Shown: positions 38,358 to 50,662 of the stretch, piece by piece
How positions within the stretch are numbered: the first letter of the stretch is position 1
Layout: each line of letters opens with the position of its first letter
Origin: Diploscapter coronatus
Lineage: Eukaryota > Nematoda > Chromadorea > Rhabditida > Rhabditidae
Length of the DNA stretch: 64,000 nt
Direction of reading: 5' to 3'
Assembly (NCBI GenBank): GCA_964036155.1
Contig: OZ038422.1
Span: forward strand, 61,899,201-61,963,200
Position numbers and translations under genes: made by a program
Notes under the pieces: model-generated
What the model was told of the DNA's origin: nothing
Databases searched by the model: none
Seen by the model: the letters and a program-made list of their open reading frames with translations, nothing else

Positions 38358-41343
38358 ATGCTGGGTTACCTTCTACTATTGCTGCCTGCGATAAAGGCCA
38401 CAGTCATCCCGAGAGATCTACTTTTCTCCGATCCGAAATACTCATCGGTTGCGCTAAGTCCCGATGGACGGTATGGCGATGCTTGAAACTTCGAAAATGT
38501 GAGTTTTCAGATTCTATGCCTACATCGCTCCAGATGAAAAGGGCATTCGCAACGTCTACACCCAATGCGTATCTTGTCGCCACAAGAGGAAAGTCACCTT
38601 TGAGAAAGACCAAAATATCCTTTGTAGGGAAATTCTCAAATTTCTAAAACCAAATGATTTTTAGCGTACATGTGGACGGGAGTGCCCGACATAATTTTGT
38701 ATACCCAAGACAATAATGGCGATGAGAATACGAGGATCTACAAGAAGAACATCTCACAGGTCTAAAAATCTACCTATTTTTTTTTGGAAAATGAGCAATT
38801 TAGGCAGCAATCGCCGAAGAGCCCATGGGCCGATTTGTGCTGTCGGACCGAACGGGCGTCAAAGGGATGATTATGGCGAACAACTACAGGGACAGTAGGG
38901 TATTGATCGGACTCAATGACGAAATTCCTGCGTAAACAAACAAACAAACAAAAGTCAACTTTCACTTGAAAATCAATTTAGCTTCCACAACGTATACTCC
39001 TTCGATCTGATTACGAATAAGATGGAATTGATTTTGAAAAATAAACGGTTCCCCATGTTCGTCACTGACAACGAGTTGAACATCAGATTAGCCAGCGAAG
39101 AGACAATCGATGGAAAATTAGCATACTACAAGTAAAATACGCCAATCTTTGAAAAAATAACGATATTTTTAGGCTCTCTCCAAAGGCTAATCCGAAAGCG
39201 ATTACCACCGACAAAGAGGACTGGATCGAATATTTGACTGTGGAAGTTGACGACAAACCAACTACATTGTAGGTTCCGAAACATAAAAACTTCAAACCTT
39301 GAAATTTAGCCCGGTATCCTTCGACGCTACTAACAAGAACATGTATTGGCTGTGGGGCGAGGGAACCGATTTGGGTAATTAGCATTGGATAATTAGCCTA
39401 AATAAGAAATCTAGGTACTTTAATTACCATGCCTTTCGATAGACCAACCGAAAGAGAGGTTCTCTATACGGCTACTCGAGCTCAGATTGGAAACATCCTC
39501 CTCCACCCTATGGAGAAGACTTTGTTGGCTGTTACCGAGGCAATTAACTACTGTAATTATGGCAATTAACAAGCTAATTAGGTCTACCACAAGCCTGAGC
39601 TGTATGTGGCGAATGAGACTTACATGGAGGATCTCCAGTATTTGGTCAATTTGAGACCCCAAGGATCTTTGCAGATCTTGTCGCTGAGCTTAGGTAAATA
39701 ATCTGGGTTTCGGAAACCAAAGCTATTTCTCAGACATGCACACCTGGTTGGTCACATATCTCTCGGCCGACAAGCCTTATGAAATCTTCATCTATAGACG
39801 ATGGCTAAAATCCGTAAGGACTAACCGAATATCCAATGTCTCGAAGTCTAACTTCAGGCAGAACTTCTCTTCAACCTGTACCCAGAACTCGAGAAATACG
39901 AGTTGAACAAAATGATCGGCTTCGACTTTCTGGCTCGCGACAACCAACAGATCCAGGCCTACATCAGCTTGCCGCCGTCTGTATGCAAGATTGCAAGATA
40001 TAAAAATCTTAGGAGTTATCAAATTGTAGGCTCCTCTTCGCAAGTCGAATGAAGTACATTTGGCGGACAAGGGCTATGCCGAATTGGGCATGATCCCAGC
40101 CAAGCCCCAGAAGCTGATCATCATGCCGCACGGAGGACCGAAAGCTAGAGACGTTTACGGATTCTCACCCATCAACGCCTTCCTGACCAACAGAGGATAT
40201 GCTGTTTTGCAGGTAGCAAGACTGATATTCAGATTATGAATGAAGAGGTCCAGGTGAACTTCCGTGGCTCTACCGGATTCGGCAAGAAGCTGACGAATCT
40301 TGGCAACGGAGAGTGGGGCAGGAAGATGCACTACGACCTTCTCGACGCAATTGAATTTTCCGTAGCAAAAGGAATCGCCGATAGGAATCAAATTGCTATT
40401 ATGGGTTTGGAGTACCTCAAAAATTCAATGACTTCGGAGTTTTCCAGGAGGAAGCTACGGAGGCTACGCGGCCCTCGTCGGACTGACCTTCACTCCAGAC
40501 ACCTTCGCCTGTGGAATTGACATCTTCGGACCTTCGAACCTGATTTCCCTACTCGAAGCTGTTCCACCCTACTGGCTCGGATTCTACCAGGACTTGGTCA
40601 AAATGGTCGGAGCTGATATTGATACCGAAGCTGGCAAACAGTCTCTCAAAGCTCGCTCTCCACTGTTCTTCGCCGACCGCATCAAGAAACCGATCATGAT
40701 CCACCAAGGCGCAAATGACCCACGAGTCAAACAACAGGAATCCGGTAGACAACTTGTAGCTGTAAAGAAAAATGGCATATTTAGACCAATTCGTCACCGC
40801 TCTGCAGAAGAACCAGATCCCAGTGACCTACGTCGTGTTCCCCGACGAAGGACATGGATTCAGCAAGGTGCAAAATCGTCTGACCCACTACGGGCACATC
40901 GAGAAGTTCTTGCATAGCTGTTTGGGAGGAGAGTACGAGCCTTTCGAGAACCAGCAGTACAATTCATCCGCTACGGTAAGGAAAACGCGTGAACTTTGGC
41001 GAAAATGTTGATCTAGGTTCGAGCCGATGGCTATGCTCCGACAACGACAACGACTACGACGACCACTACCGCTGCACCATCGACTTCTACCGTCCAGCCA
41101 CAATTCTTCTTCAATCGACCATTCATTCCAGCTCAACCTCAACAACCCATGGTTTACAATAGCTACAACCCAATTATGGTACAACAAGCACAACAAAGAC
41201 CGGCTCAATACCAGGTAGAAAATACTATATCTGCGACCACTTATGGCAACCAATTTCTAATCCAGCAACCGTACGCCAGACCGGCACCCCACCTACAGCC
41301 TCCGCAAGCCGTTATTGCTAGGATTTTCCCGTATCAAGGATAA
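38358..41343 (+). CDS. Secreted S9-family serine peptidase (DPF / acylaminoacyl-peptidase-like)
   Basis: A prolyl-oligopeptidase-clan alpha/beta hydrolase with an N-terminal propeller. The ATG follows a TTGCAG acceptor and opens a signal peptide, MLGYLLLLLPAIKATV, so the enzyme is probably secreted. Propeller exons include YMWTGVPDIILYTQDNNGDE, GRFVLSDRTGVKGM and YWLWGEGTDLGT. Catalytic-domain hallmarks follow: IIMPHGGPKARDVYG, VNFRGSTGFGKKL, GGSYGGYAALVGL (nucleophile Ser), HQGANDPRVKQQES (Asp) and VVFPDEGHGF (His). The HGGP and RGSTGFG motifs fit the S9C or nematode DPF-5/DPF-6 type rather than classical DPP-IV. After the hydrolase domain comes an unusual tail with a run of Thr and a Gln/Pro/Tyr-rich segment. 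Many introns are only about 50 bp. Confidence 0.88.
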
Positions 41344-41765
41344 CTTAGCGGAATTCGAATTTCGAATCAAATTGTATTCCTAGTCTTTCATTATTTGATT
41401 ATCGTGACGTACCTAAGTTATTCGTTGGTATACAGTTCGTTACTGTCTCGTCGGTGTATGCACTATTGTGCAATATGTCTTGGTTCCTTTGTGCCAGTGC
41501 ACCCTCCTGTGATTCAACTATCATCAAAGAGCTTTATCATATACACATGTCAAAAATAAATAAACTGAGTTATTCTTCACTCATACCTTTTAAATCTGCA
41601 TTTTAAAAGCAAAATAATTTATTTAAGTGAAATGCTAAAGAGATTCGAGAATGAAACTCGACTTTAACCCGTTCTTCTTGTAGGAGACTTTGACTTGAAG
41701 CACTCATTTAAAGTAGTTTGAAAGGCTGCACTAAATGAAACGAAAGGGATATCGTTGACGCCAAT
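41344..41765. other. Intergenic region between convergent S9 peptidase and SIKE-like genes
   Basis: Contains AATAAATAAA near 41557, the likely polyA signal of the peptidase. Nothing else was recognised. Confidence 0.45.
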
Positions 41766-43680
41766 TTAGGCGATGGACTCGTTCTGAAAAGTCAAAATAA
41801 TAAAAAGGGAAATTTGAAAAATATCATCAATTTTTGACAAAATATTGAGATGGCGAGACAAATATTTACCATCCGAAACTAATCTATATTCACTTATTCA
41901 ATAGTTTCTATCGTTCGCTATCATCAGAGGGTCGTTATTATTTTTTCAGAATAGTCGGTCAAAAATAAGAATTAAAACATACCGTGTTCTTGAAGATGAC
42001 GGACTTGTTGAGTTCGTCGTTGCTGGAATCGGAATCCTCTCCGGTGTCGTTTCCGGAGGTAGGATTTTCCAATTCCGATTTGGAGCTTAGTTCTTCCGGT
42101 TTGAGTTGAGATAGGGCGATTCTGGGAAAAATATTTTGAAAAATAAAAAAAAATGATTAAAACCTGGTTCTACGAATAATCGAGGGATCAGTGATGGCGG
42201 TGATGCAGACCAGCTCTCTGAAAATTAAACCTTTAAGCTTTTTCTTTCAATTTTCAAAATGGCTTAAAAGTGTAGTAATTGGCAAAATTTCGGTCTTTTT
42301 AACTCCAACCTCAAAATCAAACTTCGTAATAATGTTTTCTGAATTTTTTTTTTAAATACAGTCTCAAAGTTAGGTTTGCTAAATTTTCTTAATTTTTGAC
42401 ATTCTGAAAATTCAAACCTCAAAATGCGATTCTCCGTAATGAGCTCGGCCTCTTTTCTCTTGCACTCATTCACGCAGTTTTCGCTCGTTTCCACAGCCAA
42501 CATCACGTCGGTCGCGAAATCTCTGGAAACAACAAAAATAACTTTAAAAATTCCAGAAAGAATAAAATAAAATAATTCTTTCTAGATAAATGCAAACATT
42601 GTTTTTCAACAAAAATACGTACAATGTTAGCTGCAAACTGTTAGAACTTTCAAGGAATGAATAGAAATTCAAAAACTTAAAGGTACCTAAACAAGGAAAT
42701 ATTCTGCTTGACCTCAGAACAGATTAAGGGACTGATTACTTTCTGGAGTTCCTTTTCAGCCAGGCGGAATCTGAAATTAAATTTCTTTGAAAAAAAGTAA
42801 AGATAAAAGGATAAAAAATATTTTTTTTTTTTAAATTATAGAAACGAGTTAAAAATAAAGAATAAAAAACCTGTTGAGTTTAGTGACGATTTCTCGGTGA
42901 CGCTGCATGATGAGATCCAAGGTATTTACACATTCTTCCAGCGCCTCTTTCAACGTCATGTTCTCTCGCTGGAAAATGGCAACTTTTCAAAAAAAAATAC
43001 AATTTCTTCCAAATAAAAACTTTTCAGAAATTTTTAGATTTAATTTCTACGGAAAATCGACATGTTTAGAAAAATGGCATTCCTTCAGAAATTTAGCATT
43101 TCTTTCAAGAAATTAGATTTTTTTCAGAAAAATAGTATTTTTCAAAAATACCGACTTGATATTCGATGATCTGCTTGTTTTCCTGTTGTAACTCGTCGAG
43201 GATCGCGGAACGACGCGCGCCGTTCACGGAAAATGCGCTTAGTGACTCAGTGATTTTATGGTAGTCCCTGAAATTGTTGAATTAAAAGAAATTAAAATTT
43301 AACCTTCACCCTTTTTAAATTCATATGCCTTCTGGAAAATGTTATGAGAAAAAGAGAGACCGAATAGTACAAAAGGGTGAGGATAACAATTAGAAAAATC
43401 GAAAAAAAAAAATGCTTAAAGGACCTGATGCAGGTCAGCTTTTCTTCGATGTCCTTAGCACGACGAAGCAGAGCGTGAATTCTGTCGTCACCTGGAAAAT
43501 ATTTTGAATAAAGACGATCTTTAATAAATTCGACAAAAATTGTATGACTTCTGAGCACAAACAAGAAATTTGACAACTAGAAAAATTTTAGATTTTTTGT
43601 TTTAGTTTTCACTGACTTTGTCCAGAAACCATCATCAGACTGTGCGCGTCCCTGATCAGGCCTTGCAGCTCCACGCTCAT
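41766..43680 (-). CDS. SIKE/FGFR1OP2-family coiled-coil protein
   Basis: This family (Pfam SIKE) comprises coiled-coil proteins associated with STRIPAK phosphatase-kinase complexes. The start MSVELQGLIRDAHSLMMVSG resembles SIKE1. Further exons give IHALLRRAKDIEEKLTCIR, SAILDELQQENKQIIEYQ, EALEECVNTLDLIMQRHREI, AEKELQKVISPLI, ETSENCVNECKRKEAELITE and NRILRELVCITAI. The order LQQEN...LDLIM.R.R followed by EN..LRELL is characteristic. The C-terminal 60 residues are acidic and Ser-rich (SGNDTGEDSDSSNDELNKS). The stop follows NESIA. Most of the protein is predicted coiled coil. Confidence 0.8.
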
Positions 43681-44109
43681 TTTGACGGAACCTGAAGAAT
43701 CAATAAAATTGGCCGAAAATCGATGAAAAGCGCAAAGTAAAAGCGCATTTAATAGACACATTGAGCCTGCAAACGCAAGGCAGCCAGTGAAGCGATGTAG
43801 GCGGAGCTTATTTTAATGTGCCTTGTGGGGACGAAACTTAAAATTTGTGTTAATTTCACGGGATTCCGACCAGAAATGTACAAAGATAACGCGCTATTAG
43901 CTAACGTTAACGCGAAACGGATTTTTCAGGATAATTTTCAAAATAAAATATTTTGAAGAATATTTATTTCAGTTACAATTATCCCTCATCACTCTTGGAT
44001 GTCTTCGAGGGTTATCTGAATCATGCCGATTGAAATTAAGTTATTATTTCACATTTTATTGAATAAAATTTCTATATAAAATCTGAGATTACTATAATCA
44101 AGTTTTATT
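43681..44109. other. Intergenic region; part of a duplicated segment
   Basis: From about 43945 this sequence is repeated in direct orientation at about 49095, with CAATTATCCCTCATCACT, TCTTCGAGGGTT and TTATTTCACATTTTATTGAA in both. It is the 3' flank of the kelch genes on the minus strand. Confidence 0.6.
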
Positions 44110-45300
44110 TTATGCTATTTTCCCGACTACACGCCATTTATTCATTTGTGGATCGTATTCCTCGATTAAATTTAAAAAATTTCTCCGGGAAGATTTTCGA
44201 AATCTAAGTTAACAAATATTTCGTATAAAGATATGCAAAATCTCAGCTCACCCTCCGATTGCATACAATTTCCCGTTAGCGACAATGAGTAAATGATTAT
44301 ATCTTGCATAGTTCATATCTGCGATCTTAGAAATTCGACTGTTAACTGGAGCTGAGGGGTCGAAACACAGACAGGATTTGAATATACTACTATCCCTAAA
44401 TATATAATGGTATATTATTTATCATACAAAATTAACGACTTCCATCCTCCAGTTATGTAAATTTTTCCATTCAGCGATGCAACTCCGAAAAAAATTCGTT
44501 TTTCTGGAATCTTTCCAATTTCAATCCATTTCCGTTCATCATCTGATAATCGATATATTTTTTTATTATACTTTTCCTCAATAACTGAATATTCATAATT
44601 ACAATAATGAATATGCTATAATGTAACCATATAAAATTTCATCGCATGCTATTATTCGAAAATGATCATTTGGAAGAGCAGGTCCTGTTTGCCATTTGCC
44701 ATCTATTAGAACCTGAATAAATTATATCATGGACTTTTCATCCGATCTTCTTACATAAACTCGATTCGTATTTTTCCATATCCATGCTTTAGGATCCTCT
44801 CCACCCAAATAATACAATTTGTCTTTGAAATAAGCCACAGATGCAAATTTACGCCATTCAGGAGGATCTGGACCTGTAAGCTTCTTTGAATTAATCATTC
44901 ATGGATTTGTTGATAGGACCTTTTGAGGTTTTTTGAATACTCAAGTCATATATTTCGAATGATTTGTTTCTACCGTCAATTGCAAAAATCTGAAGCCTAA
45001 GAAATTATTCAAAATAACGAACATAATTCACTTTATTCTGTGTCGTTGCCACTTGATATGGCAGATACCAATTATGAAATTTTGCAATCTCTTCTACTGA
45101 GCAGGTTAATGAATTGAACGAGCATATTCTATTGTAAAGCAATAGCATTGAGATTCCTTTCTGAAATCGTTTCCATTTTAGTAATAAATTATTTATTTTC
45201 AAAATGCAAAATAAACGAAATTTTGATCGCCCTCATCAAATCCTCCAACATTTATGATGGACTGAATTCTTGCGTTCATTTTTTGACAGGAATCATGCAT
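44110..45300 (-). CDS. Kelch-repeat protein, without an Hsp70 domain
   Basis: A beta-propeller of about 290 residues with no other recognised domain. The N-terminus MHDSCQKMNARIQSIINVGG may instead start at the second Met (45279). Kelch blades are visible as [71 protein letters not shown] then AIGG, and a last blade ending EEYDPQMNKWRVVGKIA. Exon phases match those of the kelch half of the gene upstream at 45638-48681, and much of the DNA is nearly identical, so the two are recent tandem duplicates. There is no BTB or BACK domain. The 5' end is uncertain. Confidence 0.65.
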
Positions 45301-45637
45301 GAGGAGACCCTATCACGCTCTTTCTAATGAACGAGAAATGCTATTTTGGAAATTTTCAATCGTTTGGATGCATTCAAAATCATGATCGCGAATTTAATCG
45401 ACGAAAAAATGTTAGCAAAACTGGAAAATCTGAAGATTTCCAGAGCCGATATCTTTTCTTCGAATTTTCTATGAAAAGCGGTAAACTGTCCTATAATCCA
45501 TGCATTCTAATCATTATTTTGAATGGAGTACCATGGCCCATGGGTCTGTTTCACAAATGAAAAATCCAATTATGTTCCCTAAGTAAAAAGCCATTTCAAA
45601 TAGGCGGAAATTTAATGTTTAACTAATAATGCTTATA
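45301..45637. other. Spacer between tandem kelch copies
   Basis: A perfect donor (GAA|GTAAGT) at the end of the upstream gene and an acceptor (TTACTTAG) at about 45580 might join, but this reaches a stop within three codons. No kelch or Hsp70 similarity is visible in the spacer. Confidence 0.4.
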
Positions 45638-48600
45638 TTAACTTACTTCCCTAACGATTTTCCATTTATTCGTTTGTGGATCGTATTGCTCGATTGAATT
45701 ACAGAATTTTTTTCGGGGAGACATTTGAAATCTAGGTTAACAAATATTTCGTATAAAGATATGCAAAATCTCAGCTCACCCTCCGACTGCATACAGTTTC
45801 TCATTAGCGACAATGAGTGAATGATCCTCTCTTGCATAGTTCATATCTGCGATCTTAGAAATTCGACTGTCAACTGGAGCTGAGGGATCGAAACATAGAC
45901 AGGATTTGAATACTTCACAATCACTACTAAATATATAATGATACATTATTTATCATACAAAATTAACGACTTCACTCCTCCAGCTATATAAATTCTTTCA
46001 TTTAGCAATGCAACTCCGAATGAACCTAATCTTTCTGGAAGCTCTCCGATTTCAATCCATTCCTGCTCATCGTCTGATAATAGAAATATCTTTCTACTTT
46101 CATACCCATCAATAACTGAATATCCATAATTACAATAACGAATATGCTATAATGTGACCGTATAAAATTCCATCGCATGCTATTGTTTGAGCACATATAA
46201 TTGGAAGAGGAAAAGCAGGTCCTGTTTGCCATTTTCCATCTATTAAAACCTGAATAAATTATTTCATGGACTTTCATTCGATCTTCTTACATTAACTCGG
46301 TTCGTATATTCCCATGTTTTAGGATCCTCTCCACCCAAATAATACAGTTTGTCTTTGAAATAAACTACAGATGCAAGTTTACGCCATTCGGAAGGATCTG
46401 GACCTGTAAAACTCTTTGAATTAATCATTCATGGATTTGTTGATAGGACCTTTTGAAGTTTGTTGAGTATTCAAGTCAAATATTTCAAATAATTTTACAT
46501 ATGAATTAATTATATAAATCTAAAATTATTAATTTTTTTCAATTAATAATATCTAATCAACTTTGTCATCTGTCGTTGCGACTTCGAAGAGCCAATGATA
46601 AATACTAAATTTCAAAATCAGTTCAATTGAGCAGCTTTCCGAACTAAACAGATAAATTCTTCCTTCGTCCACTTTTTCGTCCTTATAATGCACTAAATGA
46701 ATAGAAATATTTGAAGATTTATGAAATAACTTTCTTACGATAAAACAAAGTTTTATTTTTTTTTATTACTGGATTATACCACATTGTGCTAATTAGCCCA
46801 ATCAATCTTTTAGCTATTCCTTCCTAAATTAATTTTGCAATAAATTTCTTTCCAGAATATTTTGACTATTGTCAGACCTCAGCCACATTCGCAGCAATAG
46901 CGGCTCCAAAAGCGACAGCTTCGTCTGGGTTTATATCAAACTTTAGTTTCATTTTTCCAAATTTATTTTCTAATTTTTGCCGAATTTCAGGAATTCGAGT
47001 TGATCCACCAACTAATATCTAAATTACATTATTTCTCTGATTTTTCATTTCTAAAGCTCTTACCACATAATCCAATTGATCAGCTGAAATTCGTACCATA
47101 TTGAGTGCTCTATCAACATATACCATTGCTCTGTCAAATAAGTCGCTGCATAAATCATTGAATTTTTCAATCGAAAGTTGAATATTGATAGCGACATCAT
47201 CATTTATGTCCAACTAAATCAACTAAGCTTATAAATTTCAGAGTGATCTCAACTCCATACATGAATATTAACTGGCTTATCGGAAGATGACAGAAATTCT
47301 TTCGCATTTCTGCATTCAGTTCTCAACCTCTTCATCAGCCTAGGTTTTTTGTAAATATCATAGTCCGAAATTTTCCGAAATTCATCGATGACATATTTCA
47401 TTATTCGACTATCAAAATCCTGACCGCCTAAATTTATATCTTAGATTATATAAAGCTTAACGATAACCTAAATGGGAGTCCCCTGTAGCGGCTTTCAACT
47501 CATATCCATCTTGCTTTATTTGCGCAATGCAGATATCAAGAGTACCTAAATTGAATAAAATTATAATTTTCAACAAATTGAGAGAAACCTCCTCCAAAAT
47601 CGAATATCATTATTTTCGACCTTTCCAATTTATACTTCTCTATGTATGCAAGTATAGCGGCAGTCGGTTCTTGTAACAAATCTTTTACTTTCAATCCAGC
47701 CATTTCAGCCGCTTTCTTCGTTGCAGCTATTTGTCTATCATTGAAAGAAGCTGGTACAGTGACTACAGCTTTTGTCACTTTTTGATTTATGTACTTCTAA
47801 AGTAATAAAAATAAACTATAAGACTTGATCAAATAATAAAATTGTCGAAGCGTTAAATGTTGCCCACTCGTTACATAATCGCAATAATTAAGTCGATATT
47901 TTTTCAGTCATTAATCTCAAGAAAATTGAAAGTAATAGTTTTAAAAAAAATATTGGTGGGGTTGATTCTTGAATTGCAATGCATGATTTGAAAGTCTCAC
48001 CTCGGCTTGATCCTTCAGACTTTTGAGAATTTTCGCTGAGACTTCTTCAGGCAGAATAAACTTCTCATTCGATTTCCCCTTATTCAGCACATATCCGGCA
48101 GAATTCTAAAATAACCTCAGAACTTATTTGGAGAGTATTGCTTACATTTCTCGTATCAACATCGAATGTCCACAGTTGTCTGTCATCAGCATTTGGAAGG
48201 TCATACAAAATGTGCCATCCGATCAAACGCTTTGAATCTGAAAAATTCTATTTCATATTTAGAATCGATGTTGTTAAGCAAATGTTCACTTATTCAAAAC
48301 ACGTTAGTTTGTTAAAGAAATGCGACTAATTTTTAGCTCTATAAAATCATATTATATTATTACTACATATCATTTGGCAATATTCTAAATTCTTAACAAG
48401 AGGATATTGCTCCCTAAAAATAATATTCAATAAACTAGTTCACCGTAAAGAATATTCGCCATATCGGTGTTGCAATCCAAAGCCGACTTCCCCACGAGGA
48501 TTTCCCCTTCACTAAATGCAACTATCGAAGGAGTAATATTTTTACCTTAAAGTTAAAGCCATGAATCTACCTATTATGTTCAACTTTTACCATCATCATT

Positions 48601-48681
48601 ATGAATCGCCACAAGTCGACCATTTTCGATTATCGCAACGCACGAATATGTCGTTCCCAAATCGATGCCGATTAAAACCAT
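45638..48681 (-). CDS. Hsp70 nucleotide-binding domain fused to a kelch propeller (predicted)
   Basis: Seventeen exons join in phase. The first nine encode an apparently complete Hsp70 ATPase domain of about 390 residues: [96 protein letters not shown] and [18 protein letters not shown]. Instead of the substrate-binding domain (DVTPLSLGIET) the next exon reads [20 protein letters not shown]. Kelch blades follow: [48 protein letters not shown], and [17 protein letters not shown] then a stop. The joining intron is 54 bp with a weak donor (GAG|GTCTGA), so a separate NBD-only protein ending VAEV is the main alternative. Several substitutions suggest a divergent Hsp70. Confidence 0.6.
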
Positions 48682-50662
48682 TTCTCAATTATTTTTAATC
48701 TATAAATTAAAATTTTCAGTTACTTAAGCATTTTTGCATTGATATTTAGAATTAAGAAGAGCGAAAATTAATAGTGGCAAAACAATAAAATAAATTTAAC
48801 AAATACCGAAAGGTATTGAACTGAAATTAAATGAAGTGATACCATGAAAATGATAAAAGATGCCTTATCATCAATCAAATAATGAAACAGAAATTGACTG
48901 AGAAGAAATATGTAGGTTATCTTAGTGAAATATCGAGAAAATGAAAAAGTACGTTAGCATTGATGCTGGTAATGGACAATATTATACTTTGAATACGTTC
49001 AGTAGTTGTTCACAAGAAATTGATTAACTATTTCTGTCATATATTTTAAAAATGTACTTTGAAATTACTATGAAATAAATATTGGGTTTGGTTGCAGAGT
49101 TTTTGAAATAGAATATTTTAAAGAGTATTTATTTCAGTTGCAATTATCCCTCATCACTTTTGAATATCTTCGAGGGTTGTCTGTATCATGTTCATTGGAA
49201 CTCAATTATTATTTCACATTTTATTGAACCAAATTTCTATACGAGATCTGAGATTATTATAGTTAAGTTTTATTTTATGCTATTTTCCCGACTACACGCC
49301 ATTTATTCATTTGTGGATCGTATTCCTCGATTGAATTTTAAAAATTTTTCCGGGAAGATTTTCGAAATCTAAGTTAACAAATATTTCGTATAAAGATATG
49401 CAAAATCTCAGCTCACCCTCCAATTGCAAACAATTTTCCATTAGCGACAATAAGAGAATGACAATATCGAAACTCTAACATCCAGCTGAAGGCTGGCACT
49501 AGAACGGCGAGCGAGGAAGTTCTAGTTTTTGGATATTTTTCATAACGCACACGCACGCACAAATTCAGATGAATACTACGTTAAACGCCAACGCATAGCT
49601 CAGATTTTTGAAAGACTTCGCGTTAAACGGAAACATATAAAATATCTTATTTTTATACATCCCTGATTCTGACTTCAGAATCGTGATCAGCATGATCGAT
49701 AGCTTTAAAATGGCAAATTTCAGTCCAAACTACCCAGAAATAATCGATTTCGGTGTTAGAGTTGACAAGATTTCGCCATACTTTCTATTACAAAAAAAAA
49801 ACACCCATTATAGTGTTCATGCAAAATAGGGTTCTAACTAAAACACTGCACTACACTATTTCAGACATTTGTTGGAGAACATTCATAAATTTGCCTGGCT
49901 CAATGACTTTATTCGGAAAAATGAATCAAAAAACGAGAGATTTCAGATTTTACAGTATACTATTTGACGAACTCAAATAAATATTCGAAATAACTAATGA
50001 TAATAAAAAAGATAAAGCATTTGTTTGCTTACTATGATTTGGCTTCATTGAATAAAATAAGTAGAGTTGTAATGAATCCTCAAATTTTGAGTAGACGCCA
50101 AATGTGCTGTGAAGCGGGGGTTAAAAGCTGAAAATGACTAATAAAACTTTTTTAAATCCCGTAAAATCTCCTGAAATCGCAGGTAAAAATTCGCGCCAAA
50201 TAAGATATGGTCAACCAAGCGAAATTCCAATAAATCACGAGAAAAAATTCCCATGATAAGTTCAAATTTTTTAGGTTGACCAAAATAGAAATCAGATTGG
50301 GACTAACTTTCAAATATAGAATTTGGTCAAGAAGTAGAGGTCTCTTGGAGAATACACATGGTCCATGCGGGTCAGGCTTTTCGAAACTTACCTCAAGCCT
50401 TTTTTCTTTCGAAAAAGATTTTCAGAAAATTCGGACTAACCTCGATTTACTAACCTCTTTTTCAATGCATTATAACAAGGAGTTTGAGAGCGCAGGATAA
50501 GATATTTTCAATTGTGTCGATTTTCCAGATTATTTGAAAATTTCCGGACTAACCTCGGCAATTAAACTAACCTGAAATTACGGCTGAGTGGGCGTGGCCT
50601 GGATTTGGGGAATTTCAATGAGAGAACGTGGAAAAGACGGAAAAGTGGACTTGAACACTCAA
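48682..50662. other. Region upstream of the Hsp70-kelch gene, mostly non-coding
   Basis: Contains the truncated kelch fragment (49095-49466), a run of CACACGCACGCACA near 49544, and AT-rich sequence. The open frame at 49753-49980 has no recognisable signature. Confidence 0.45.
49095..49466 (-). pseudogene. Truncated kelch-gene fragment
   Basis: A third copy of the kelch-gene 3' end plus its downstream flank, in the same orientation. It contains the penultimate-blade end and the last blade (IEEYDPQMNKWRVV). The codon equivalent to TTA in the intact copy is TAA (AAAAATTTTTAAAATTC), which breaks the frame, and similarity stops abruptly near 49466. No upstream exons are present. Confidence 0.75.

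Noticed and set aside
45301..45637. Joining the Hsp70-kelch gene and the downstream kelch copy into one giant gene
   Set aside because: The candidate acceptor after the perfect donor reaches a stop within three codons, and both kelch units end at the same position with their own stop.
49753..49980. 75-codon open frame on the plus strand
   Set aside because: Nothing recognisable, AT-driven composition, and no conserved neighbours.
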